The position numbers and the translations under genes are program-made. Shown piece by piece: positions 7,593 through 12,858 of a stretch of DNA of 33,598 nt. Under the pieces are notes generated by a model, which worked only from the letters and a program-made list of their open reading frames with translations, did not search any database and was not told the DNA's origin. The DNA is from a virus. Location of the stretch: IMG/VR virus record IMGVR_UViG_3300020411_000475, positions 1-33,598 of that record, one strand, 5' to 3'. The first letter of the stretch is position 1. Each line of letters begins with the position of its first letter.

Positions 7593-8233
7593 TCTTCCTC
7601 CTCTACTTTCTTAACAGCTTCCTTTAAAAGGTCTGTTAGTTCGGATTCATCTAACTTAGCAGTAATCATTTCATCTAAGTCATCTCCCTCTCTGCGACCA
7701 ATAGCCGAAGCAACACTATGTATATCTCCAACCATAATCATTTGAGGTTGATTTTCAAATACGCCATCAATGAAATCGCCAACCATCTGCTTATCAAACA
7801 GTTGTTCTTCTAAGATATCAAAGAACTTTACTATTCCTCCAACTTGTCTATCAGTTAGTTCTAAGGTATCCTTCATAGCATTATGCCATTGTTTATAAGT
7901 ATCTGAATCTTTAAGTTCATCAGGTTCTTCAAACAAACTTCTAATATATCTAACCATAGATAGATTAGTGTTAACCATAGCTTGTGATTGAACTACCTTA
8001 ACAGTTTCCAATAGTGCATCAATTACACTATGTCCTTCTGTTGCAAACATCATTCCATCAACCATGTTTGAGCCATCTGATTTGCTGTCGCTTCTGTCGA
8101 AATCTCCCATCAACCTAACGCCAAACGCTGACTTCTTTTTCTCTGCACGATAACCTCTCTTATCTGCATAGCCTAACCTCTTAACTAATTCTCTAAGTCT
8201 CTTAGGGAAATAATCAAAAGTATATTCACTCAT
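7589..8233 (-). CDS. Unknown 214-aa protein of the MoxR-VWA operon
   Basis: The start is uncertain. The ATG at 8233 follows the upstream stop by four bases but has no close Shine-Dalgarno site; GTG codons at 8245 and 8254 lie nearer an AAAGG and would add 4 or 7 residues. The protein begins with a basic YFPKRLRELVKRLGY helix and continues as mixed helices (a TYKQWHNAMKDTLELTDRQV block in the middle). It ends in an acidic KKVEEEE tail encoded by the next gene's ribosome-binding site. No family is recognised. Overlaps on both sides place it in the same transcript as the AAA+ and VWA genes. Confidence 0.65.
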   Translation of the reverse strand: MSEYTFDYFPKRLRELVKRLGYADKRGYRAEKKKSAFGVRLMGDFDRSDSKSDGSNMVDGMMFATEGHSVIDALLETVKVVQSQAMVNTNLSMVRYIRSLFEEPDELKDSDTYKQWHNAMKDTLELTDRQVGGIVKFFDILEEQLFDKQMVGDFIDGVFENQPQMIMVGDIHSVASAIGRREGDDLDEMITAKLDESELTDLLKEAVKKVEEEE

Positions 8234-8237
8234 ATGT

Positions 8238-8453
8238 TCAGCCACAGCAATCACAACCTTTCTTAATAAGTTCTGTTACTAGGTCATCTTTCAATGCCCA
8301 CTTACCTAAATGAATTTCATGGTTTTCACATGAAACTAGAAATTCATTATCAATGGTTACAGATACTTTAAGATGTCCATTACCATTCGTTTCTTTAACG
8401 CATAACTTACACGCTAATACCTGAACGATATCACTATCTTTTATCTCAGCCAT
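8238..8453 (-). CDS. Small Cys-rich, probably zinc-binding protein
   Basis: 71 residues with a strong TAGGAGG site before the ATG. Cys pairs CKLC (15-18) and a C-terminal CDCC, plus a Cys-Glu-Asn-His in the middle, suggest one zinc site. The central VSVTIDNEFLVSCENHEIHLGKW looks like a small beta sheet. No named family. It is the first substantial gene before the coupled unknown-ATPase-VWA series and may be a structural adaptor or DNA/RNA contact; the role is not known. Confidence 0.6.
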   Translation of the reverse strand: MAEIKDSDIVQVLACKLCVKETNGNGHLKVSVTIDNEFLVSCENHEIHLGKWALKDDLVTELIKKGCDCCG

Positions 8454-8461
8454 TATTCCTC

Positions 8462-8578
8462 CTAAATTATTCCTTTAATTTTCCACCTAATATAAGTTCT
8501 TATTCTTACTCCATAACAGAACTTATCTAAGAGTGGTTGATAAATATTAAATACCCAAAAGCGTATTATATTATCCAT
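8462..8578 (-). CDS. 38-aa micro-ORF in coupled chain
   Basis: Its ATG at 8578 forms a taATG overlap with the preceding micro-ORF, and the strong GAGGAGGAGG site sits six bases upstream. The product is hydrophobic, aromatic and basic (MDNIIRFWVFNIYQPLLDKF then a YGVRIRTYIRWKIKG tail), compatible with a short membrane-associated peptide. The next gene's TTAGGAGG site starts at its stop codon. Signals at both ends make translation likely; function unknown. Confidence 0.6.
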   Translation of the reverse strand: MDNIIRFWVFNIYQPLLDKFCYGVRIRTYIRWKIKGII

Positions 8579-8658
8579 TATTCCTCCTCCTCACTAGACG
8601 ATATCCATGAGTTGTGAATACGATTACCTTCCTTATCAAAGGAATATCCACCACCCAT
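8578..8658 (-). CDS. 26-aa micro-ORF in coupled chain
   Basis: It starts in a taATG overlap with the stop of the 145-aa gene and ends in a taATG overlap with the 38-aa ORF. The product opens MGGGYSFDKEGNRIH and ends in an acidic SSSEEEE tail; those Glu codons are the ribosome site of the next gene. It could be a real peptide or only a coupling leader. Confidence 0.5.
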   Translation of the reverse strand: MGGGYSFDKEGNRIHNSWISSSEEEE

Positions 8659-9095
8659 TATTCTTCTTCGCTATTCAAATTGTTTTCCATGTTCTGTATA
8701 ACAAACATTTCTTTACTCTTGTCATATGCCTCTTTGAATCTTACCAATTCTTCATCTGATAAATCATCAGGAAGATTGAACATAGCAGGATTATTACGCA
8801 TGTGTTCCAGCATGTCTTCAAATGATGTTTCATTAGCCATTCGTTCTGCATAAGCAACGAACTCTTTATTGTCCATCATAAGTTGCATAATTTTTCCTGT
8901 TAGAGTTCTATCCTCAGAATGCATACACAAGACCATTACCATATCGCCAATAGTCTTTAGCTTAGTACTAAGCATATCTATCTCTTCCCCAAGGCTGACA
9001 GTATTAGCCAATACTCTTGCGAATAATTTAGCCATGTCTTTTGGATTATCCATATCCATGCTTAACAGTTCTTTTTCTGTTATTCTTTTACCCAT
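8658..9095 (-). CDS. Unknown 145-aa protein, first gene of the coupled operon
   Basis: The ATG at 9095 is preferred because AGGAGG lies nine bases upstream; the ATG at 9113 would place that site inside the coding sequence. The protein is helical and Met-rich, with a central KLKTIGDMVMVLCMHSEDR and a later DDLSDEELVRFKEAYDKSKE helix, and ends in NSEEE. No family recognised. It leads a chain of at least seven overlapping or abutting genes that ends with the VWA protein, so it may be the first component of that system. The inverted-repeat array lies immediately upstream. Confidence 0.65.
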   Translation of the reverse strand: MGKRITEKELLSMDMDNPKDMAKLFARVLANTVSLGEEIDMLSTKLKTIGDMVMVLCMHSEDRTLTGKIMQLMMDNKEFVAYAERMANETSFEDMLEHMRNNPAMFNLPDDLSDEELVRFKEAYDKSKEMFVIQNMENNLNSEEE

Positions 9096-9119
9096 ATCTT
9101 TATACCTCCTCATGAGTAT

Positions 9120-9491
9120 GCTATCCGAATAGATAGCTTACAGCACACACTAATCCATGAGACATTGCGTAACATTACGAACTACGGAGGTTACTACAAC
9201 ATCAGGGTAGTCAATGTTTTACTTATAGCCATAAGTGTATGTGCTGTAAGCTACCTACTTTCGGTCATTGGTGTGTTAACAGGGCTATTTGTATTAACCA
9301 ACTCCTAATCGTAGATAGCCTGATACCTACACGACTGAATCACATTTACACAAAAGGGAGAACATCAGTTCTACTGTATAGGTATCAAGCTACCTACACT
9401 ATTAGTAGTGGTACAATTACATTCACTTGCGTGAATATGGCACTACTAATAGCGTGGATACTAGCACTTGCGTGTCAGTAGTAGATAGCTT
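9120..9491. repeat. Array of alternating inverted repeats in a gene-free gap
   Basis: This 370-base stretch holds no convincing gene. Six short boxes alternate in orientation: GCTATC 9120, GATAGC 9132, GCTACC 9250, GATAGC 9314, GCTACC 9389, GATAGC 9484. Three larger stem-loops use them: (1) GATAGCTTACAGCAC at 9132-9146 pairs with GTGCTGTAAGCTACC at 9241-9255; (2) GATAGCCTGATACCTAC at 9314-9330 pairs with TAGGTATCAAGCTACC at 9379-9394; (3) AAGCTACCTAC at 9387-9397 pairs with GTAGATAGCTT at 9481-9491, with CTATTAGTAGTG (9399-9410) and CACTACTAATAG (9441-9452) nested inside. Small perfect hairpins sit within the loops: ACTTAT-AGCC-ATAAGT at 9221-9236 and ATTCAC-TTGC-GTGAAT at 9421-9436. The arm sequences differ but stay complementary, as in a selected structure. 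Confidence 0.8.
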
Positions 9492-9868
9492 TATATACAT
9501 TCGTTGCATATTACACAGCCATTATTCATACCTGAAGGTATGATAAGGAAGCATAACATACAGTATATATCTTTTATTGTATTAGTTATACGCTTACGCT
9601 TGTTAGCGTAAGAACTCTTTTCTTTAAACTTCTCTTTCTTTTCTTGTTCCATAAGTTCTATCTGACCTTGTCGCCTGTGTTCAAGATACTCTAATCTCTC
9701 ATGAGATACCATGTACTTACACTTACGACATACAGATTTGTATGACAATGTCAATGACTTACAGAATATACATTCGTTACTTCCCTGTATCCGTGTACTA
9801 GGAAAGTTATACTCTCGCACACCTGATAAGTTCATACTAGGTGCTTTACTTTCTCTATAATTTTTCAT
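9491..9868 (-). CDS. Cys-rich zinc-ribbon-like protein
   Basis: 125 residues from the ATG at 9868, favoured by AAGGGA about seven bases upstream; an ATG at 9898 lacks such a site. Two Cys clusters stand out: CIFC (33-36) with CRKC (47-50), and CMLC (103-106) with CVICNEC (118-124), separated by a very charged Lys/Glu/Arg helix (about 55-95). Two zinc ribbons joined by a helical spacer would fit a nucleic-acid-binding or bridging protein. No named family. Its stop codon touches the last arm of the inverted-repeat array. Confidence 0.65.
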   Translation of the reverse strand: MKNYRESKAPSMNLSGVREYNFPSTRIQGSNECIFCKSLTLSYKSVCRKCKYMVSHERLEYLEHRRQGQIELMEQEKKEKFKEKSSYANKRKRITNTIKDIYCMLCFLIIPSGMNNGCVICNECI

Positions 9869-10213
9869 AGATAATCCCTTCTTCGTGCACACATGCACAA
9901 ATTTGTGTAAAAACAGAAATAAAAATTTCTTGAAAAAAACTTTAATCTTTTTCTTAATGCGTTGATTAGGATTCTTATTATAATACTAGAATTTGACAGT
10001 ATCTTTCACGCGTGTGTGATTGAAATTAATTTCTTATTACATGTATTGTGGGGTAAAAAAATTTTATTTTTTATTTTAGAATAAGGTGTGTGTTATATAT
10101 TTGTTCTTTATGATTTTGTTTAGTTTATATTTATGTGGTGTAGAGCAGACTATGGTGTTATATGTTTCCAACAGGTGTGTTATATTTTTTTAGTAATTGT
10201 GTTATGACTCATT
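9869..10213. other. AT-rich gene-free control region
   Basis: No ORF with start signals is visible here. On the minus strand the sequence reads toward the Cys-rich gene and contains a TATAAT-like box around 9980-9985, but no convincing -35 at the right spacing. A palindrome CACGCGTG lies at 10007-10014 within TCAC...GTGA. Four GTGTTATAT repeats sit in the right half. The stretch is a candidate promoter/operator or replication-origin region; this is inference from base composition and repeats. Confidence 0.5.
10090..10207. repeat. Iteron-like GTGTTATAT repeats
   Basis: GTGTTATAT occurs at 10090-10098, 10155-10163 and 10177-10185, with a 7/9 match at 10199-10207. The last three are exactly 22 bases apart, and the first is 65 bases before the second, close to three such steps. 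Same-face spacing of this kind is typical of protein-binding iterons. Confidence 0.55.
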
Positions 10214-10245
10214 AAAAAAAGGGAGTAGATTTCTCTACTCCCTTT
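10214..10245 (-). terminator. Rho-independent terminator of the 272-aa gene
   Basis: GGGAGTAGA (10221-10229) pairs perfectly with TCTACTCCC (10234-10242) around a four-base loop, extended by flanking A-T pairs. On the minus strand it is followed by seven T. It lies just beyond the stop at 10253. Confidence 0.92.
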
Positions 10246-10252
10246 AATTATA

Positions 10253-11068
10253 TTATGCTTTGGCTTTGGTAGCTAAGCTATCATAGTATTTAAGGAAGTC
10301 CACTTCCTCGTGTGTTATGTTAGTATTTTCGTAGTTACCTGTTGCCATAGCTTTAGATATTATAGTCCATCGTTCAGGACTGAGTACCTGAATATCTTGT
10401 TGATAGACTTTACCAACCTCTATGTTGGCAATAGCTATGTCAGTTTTGACAATGCTATTAGGTCTACTGAAAGGAGTTCCTCCTAGTTTATTCGTTCTAT
10501 CATATAGCTGTGCCATAGATATTGTAGGAACGATAATAGGAACTCCTGAATTGGAAGTCCAAGCTACGCATTTGTTGCGTCCTAAGTCCGTTTGGAACTT
10601 AGTTGGTAACTTCCAATTCTCATCAATATGATATTCTGAGTACTCAGAGTCGGTGAAAAGTTCAGTATTATACTTCACTAACCATTCGAACTGCTTTATT
10701 GAAGCAGTCTGAGTGAAGTATATACCTGTGTCGAACTTTTCATCGACATAAACAGCGAAACGCTGTTTATCGGAGTTGGATTTTCCATCTGTACCGAGTG
10801 CGTTGTCGCCAACTTCACTACCAAGTACTCGTTTAAATGTAAACGATATGTCTACAACCTGTTTATTTAAGAATGCTTTGGTTTTGCATTTCCTTCTAAG
10901 AAATGTTCCAATTTCATTCTTTTTAGGTTGTAGACTGTTAAGTCCTTGTTCAATTACCAATTCAGATGCTATATCATCTGTAGGTACTTGATTTGGTAAG
11001 GACTTAACCTGATGGTCTAATCCAACTTCGTCTAATAACTCACTTAGAGTTTTTTCTTTCTTAGTCAT
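10253..11068 (-). CDS. Unknown 271-aa protein, monocistronic
   Basis: The ATG at 11068 is preferred (AAAGGA seven bases upstream); an upstream start at 11104 lacks one. The N-terminal ~60 residues look like a flexible, charged lead (KKEKTLSELLDEVGLDHQV). The rest is a compact mixed domain with beta-like stretches around QVVDISFTFKRVLGSEVG and NKCVAWTSNSGVPIIVPTIS. No membrane segment, Cys cluster or catalytic motif is recognised. It has its own strong terminator and faces the divergent control region, so it is probably expressed strongly and separately from the downstream operon, as an early host-takeover or regulatory protein might be. That role is inference. Confidence 0.7.
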   Translation of the reverse strand: MTKKEKTLSELLDEVGLDHQVKSLPNQVPTDDIASELVIEQGLNSLQPKKNEIGTFLRRKCKTKAFLNKQVVDISFTFKRVLGSEVGDNALGTDGKSNSDKQRFAVYVDEKFDTGIYFTQTASIKQFEWLVKYNTELFTDSEYSEYHIDENWKLPTKFQTDLGRNKCVAWTSNSGVPIIVPTISMAQLYDRTNKLGGTPFSRPNSIVKTDIAIANIEVGKVYQQDIQVLSPERWTIISKAMATGNYENTNITHEEVDFLKYYDSLATKAKA

Positions 11069-11147
11069 AATTTTATCCTTTCTTATATAACTAATACTAA
11101 GCAAGAATCTAGCAGTAATATTGCTAATGCGATATTACCTTGTGCCT

Positions 11148-11160
11148 AGTCAAGTCAAAC
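11148..11160 (-). promoter_or_regulatory. 13-bp element, copy facing the minus-strand gene
   Basis: AGTCAAGTCAAAC on the plus strand reads GTTTGACTTGACT toward the gene starting at 11068, about 80 bases away. The same 13 bases occur at 11744-11756 facing the other way. Each copy contains two TTGACT units, like a doubled -35 box; a TAATAT lies 15 bases beyond the first unit on the minus strand. Confidence 0.5.
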
Positions 11161-11523
11161 CGCCTATATAGAAAAACAACAAACAACTATCTCTGAAAGA
11201 TTATATGCGTTGGCTTGTATGTTTTTCTTATGGGACTTTGACTTTACAGGTATGCTAGATTAATGCTTCCCCATTGAAACATATGAGTGACCTTCTAGCC
11301 TGTATACCATTCTTAACAGAGAGTATCTATGGTTGAAATCATTAGATAGGATTATATGGTATATGTAGGACATATCTTTGTATATGTTTGTGTTTATGTG
11401 TATTAGTAAGCAGATATAGTGTATAGTATTTTTTGTCTAGTGTGCACCATGCGTAAGGGGCTTTCAATGTGGGGTGGTCCCTATATCATTATGTAATACC
11501 TTAGAATATTGCTGGTAATTGTT

Positions 11524-11615
11524 GGACTTAAGAGTTAAGGAAAGTGGTGTAGCCAGGCGTATGTTTTATCAAGGAAGGTATAGATAAATAATCTACACCA
11601 CCATTCCTAATGTCC
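11524..11615. ncRNA. Candidate structured RNA or cruciform
   Basis: A long interrupted stem: GGAC (11524-11527) with GTCC (11612-11615), TTA with TAA, GGAA (11539-11542) with TTCC (11604-11607), and a perfect nine-pair GTGGTGTAG (11544-11552) with CTACACCAC (11593-11601). The 40-base loop holds a further TTTATC/GATAAA pair. It does not fit an ORF. Strand and identity are unknown. Confidence 0.45.
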
Positions 11616-11616
11616 T

Positions 11617-11635
11617 ATTTTACCACATTTTACCA
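11617..11635. repeat. ATTTTACCA tandem repeat
   Basis: ATTTTACCA occurs at 11617-11625 and 11627-11635, with a 10-base period (one helical turn), directly after the large stem. Likely a protein-binding site if functional. Confidence 0.4.
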
Positions 11636-11637
11636 GT

Positions 11638-11666
11638 AAAGAGAAAGTATAAAATACTTTTTCTTT
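11638..11666. terminator. AT-rich 13-bp hairpin, possible terminator
   Basis: AAAGAGAAAGTAT pairs with ATACTTTTTCTTT around a three-base loop, with a single G-T pair. It may end a transcript from the structured region, but the stem is weak in GC and no clean T-run follows. Confidence 0.35.
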
Positions 11667-11743
11667 AATGTGAGAGTATTAGATATAGCGTACCCTGTGT
11701 CACTCCCTCCCAAAACCAGTAAATAAGTTTAGTGACAATGTTT

Positions 11744-11756
11744 GTTTGACTTGACT
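11744..11756 (+). promoter_or_regulatory. 13-bp element, copy facing the plus-strand genes
   Basis: GTTTGACTTGACT, the exact reverse complement of the element at 11148-11160, lies 175 bases before the ATG at 11931. An AT-rich TTATTTATAAAT follows, but no -10 at ideal spacing can be named with confidence. Confidence 0.5.
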
Positions 11757-11830
11757 TTATTTATAAATATGTGAAGTAATAGCCTCTAACGCTAGTTAAC
11801 ATGGTCCTGCTAGTCCACTTGATGTATTTC

Positions 11831-11902
11831 GCCTGTTCTTACAAATCATTTCTTAAAGCAGGTGATTCATAATGCCTGTTTAAATCACTATAGTGTTATA
11901 GT
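11831..11902 (+). promoter_or_regulatory. Operator-like repeats before the plus-strand operon
   Basis: GCCTGTT followed by AAATCA occurs twice (11831-11847 and 11874-11887, with slightly different spacers). GTGATT (11862-11867) is the inverse of AATCAC (11883-11888), and a perfect hairpin ACTATA-GTGT-TATAGT lies at 11887-11902. It ends about 30 bases before the nuclease gene, where regulator sites would be expected. Confidence 0.45.
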
Positions 11903-11930
11903 AATTATATAACAAGTAAGGAAGGAAAAA

Positions 11931-12461
11931 ATGTTTGATTTCAAAGAACAGTTAGAGATAGGTAGGAAGGGTGAAATATTAATTAAATCTTACTACGAAT
12001 CTCAAAGTGAAGAAGGTAAAGGAAAGTACATAGTAAGAGATGCAAGGAAAGATGAACAACTGAAAGGTGCAGACTTCTTTATAATCAATAATGAACTAGG
12101 TACAAGGTATATTGAAGTAAAGACAGATACACAGAGTAAAGAAACAGGTAATGTAGCACTTGAAATACAGATAGTACAAGATGATGGAACAAAATCTATT
12201 GGGTGCCAATTTAAAACATTCTCTGATTTTATGTTCTACTGGATTTACCCAACCAACCAGGTCCTTTACTGGAATCCTGTGCATCTTATACCTTATATAG
12301 TCGATTGGATTATCAACGATACATATAGGATTGTAGAAGCTGAAAATAAAAATTTTTTTTCACGCTCTTTGATAGTACCTATAGAGGACCTACTCGCAAC
12401 AGGTGTAGTGCAGAAAATCAATCTAAGTTATCACTTGTTAGATAAGGTTAAGGTTGCATAG
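11931..12461 (+). CDS. PD-(D/E)XK-fold nuclease-like protein
   Basis: 176 residues; GGAAGG lies five bases before the ATG. An N-terminal helix carries Glu15 in GRKGEILIKSYY. Asp48 in KGADFFII and Glu62-Val-Lys64 in YIEVKTD then follow at the spacing of the restriction-endonuclease-like core. This fold cuts DNA using metal ions; the phage version could resolve junctions, trim ends or degrade host DNA. The second half (LYWNPVHLIPYIVDWIIND and following) is aromatic-rich and unassigned. It heads the plus-strand operon just before the terminase genes, so a DNA-processing role in packaging is reasonable. Fold call is moderately sure; exact function is open. Confidence 0.65.
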   Translation: MFDFKEQLEIGRKGEILIKSYYESQSEEGKGKYIVRDARKDEQLKGADFFIINNELGTRYIEVKTDTQSKETGNVALEIQIVQDDGTKSIGCQFKTFSDFMFYWIYPTNQVLYWNPVHLIPYIVDWIINDTYRIVEAENKNFFSRSLIVPIEDLLATGVVQKINLSYHLLDKVKVA

Positions 12462-12474
12462 TATAATCTATTAG

Positions 12475-12642
12475 ATGAGAAATGATGACTGCAATAAATG
12501 CGGTCAAAAAATAAAAAAAGTAAAAAACACATGGAAATGTGTTAATCTAGGTTGTGTAAATTACAACAAACAAGTTAGGAGGAATCGTGCCAGTAACAAA
12601 GAAGGGGAAGAAAAAGAGATACCCATCAAAAAGAAAAGGTAA
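12475..12642 (+). CDS. 55-aa zinc-ribbon basic protein
   Basis: The frame opens at the ATG at 12475, just after the nuclease gene. The product has Cys6-x2-Cys9 and Cys22-x4-Cys27, one compact zinc ribbon (CNKCGQ...KCVNLGC), followed by a basic tail ending KKKR. It probably binds nucleic acid. Upstream ribosome-site evidence is weak (a purine run GATGAGA overlaps the start). Its 3' third encodes a second peptide in another frame. Confidence 0.55.
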   Translation: MRNDDCNKCGQKIKKVKNTWKCVNLGCVNYNKQVRRNRASNKEGEEKEIPIKKKR

Positions 12643-12652
12643 GAAATATTAA
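12587..12652 (+). CDS. Nested 21-aa very basic peptide
   Basis: A GTG start sits six bases after TTAGGAGG, the strongest ribosome site in this stretch. The frame lies inside the zinc-ribbon gene in another frame and ends in a taATG overlap with the next gene at 12652. About 12 of 21 residues are Lys or Arg (MPVTKKGKKKRYPSKRKGKK and a final Tyr), so it would bind DNA or RNA if made. The site and coupling argue for translation; it could also only deliver ribosomes to the next gene. Confidence 0.55.
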   Translation: MPVTKKGKKKRYPSKRKGKKY

Positions 12653-12858
12653 TGGCTGGAAAAATTAAAAATAAACCAAATATATTTGGAACGCCACGAG
12701 ATTTAAAATCTTGGGCAATAGAGTTACAAGAAGCATGTGGTTCAGAGTTAATAAACAAAAAACCTAATACTTCTAAAGTAGATGCTCTAATAGAGAAATT
12801 TGTTGGAGACTATAACGAGAACATGGAGAAATTGTCAGAGGAAGTCGAATCTAAGTAA
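12652..12858 (+). CDS. 68-aa protein before the terminase
   Basis: It begins in a taATG overlap with the nested peptide and ends in a taATG overlap with the large terminase. It is small, charged and predicted helical (DLKSWAIELQEACGSELI and DALIEKFVGDYNENMEKLSEEVESK), with no Cys or recognisable HTH. Its position is that of a small terminase subunit, but at 68 residues with no clear DNA-binding motif it is shorter than most. The DNA-recognition job may instead reside in the N-terminus of the large subunit. Confidence 0.6.
   Translation: MAGKIKNKPNIFGTPRDLKSWAIELQEACGSELINKKPNTSKVDALIEKFVGDYNENMEKLSEEVESK

Larger units (their letters stand above)
11069..11930. other. Divergent gene-free control region, rich in stem-loops
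   Basis: About 860 bases lie between the divergent starts at 11068 and 11931, without a convincing ORF. Visible elements include GTAATAT/ATATTAC (11115-11121 and 11132-11138); AAGTCAAA/TTTGACTT (11153-11160 and 11237-11244, by exact complement); GCTAGA/TCTAGC with an outer ACAGG/CCTGT (11246-11303); a perfect ATATGT-AGG-ACATAT (11361-11375); TGTCACT/AGTGACA (11698-11704 and 11731-11737); and the elements listed separately. Such density suggests promoters, operators, small RNAs or an origin. Confidence 0.6.

Noticed and set aside
9192-9307. A hydrophobic plus-strand frame (VNVLLIAISVCAVSYLLSVI) that looks like a membrane helix
   Set aside because: There is no usable start codon after the nearby GGAGG, and it overlaps the array's stems; the hydrophobic run is probably a by-product of T-rich pairing arms.
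9239-9481. An 80-codon plus-strand ORF in the inverted-repeat array
   Set aside because: No ribosome site, strand opposite to the surrounding operon, and the sequence is better explained by the paired arms of the array.
9986-10020. TTGACA on the plus strand as a promoter
   Set aside because: There is no -10 at correct spacing and no plus-strand gene follows for nearly 2 kb.
11885-11893. CACTATAG match to the core of T7-type promoters
   Set aside because: Only eight or nine bases match, no second copy was noticed, and no phage RNA polymerase is in the window; it also forms part of a hairpin.
11069-11930. tRNA genes or a CRISPR array in the long gap
   Set aside because: No cloverleaf with a GGTTCRA-type T-arm was found, and the repeats are too short and irregular for CRISPR.
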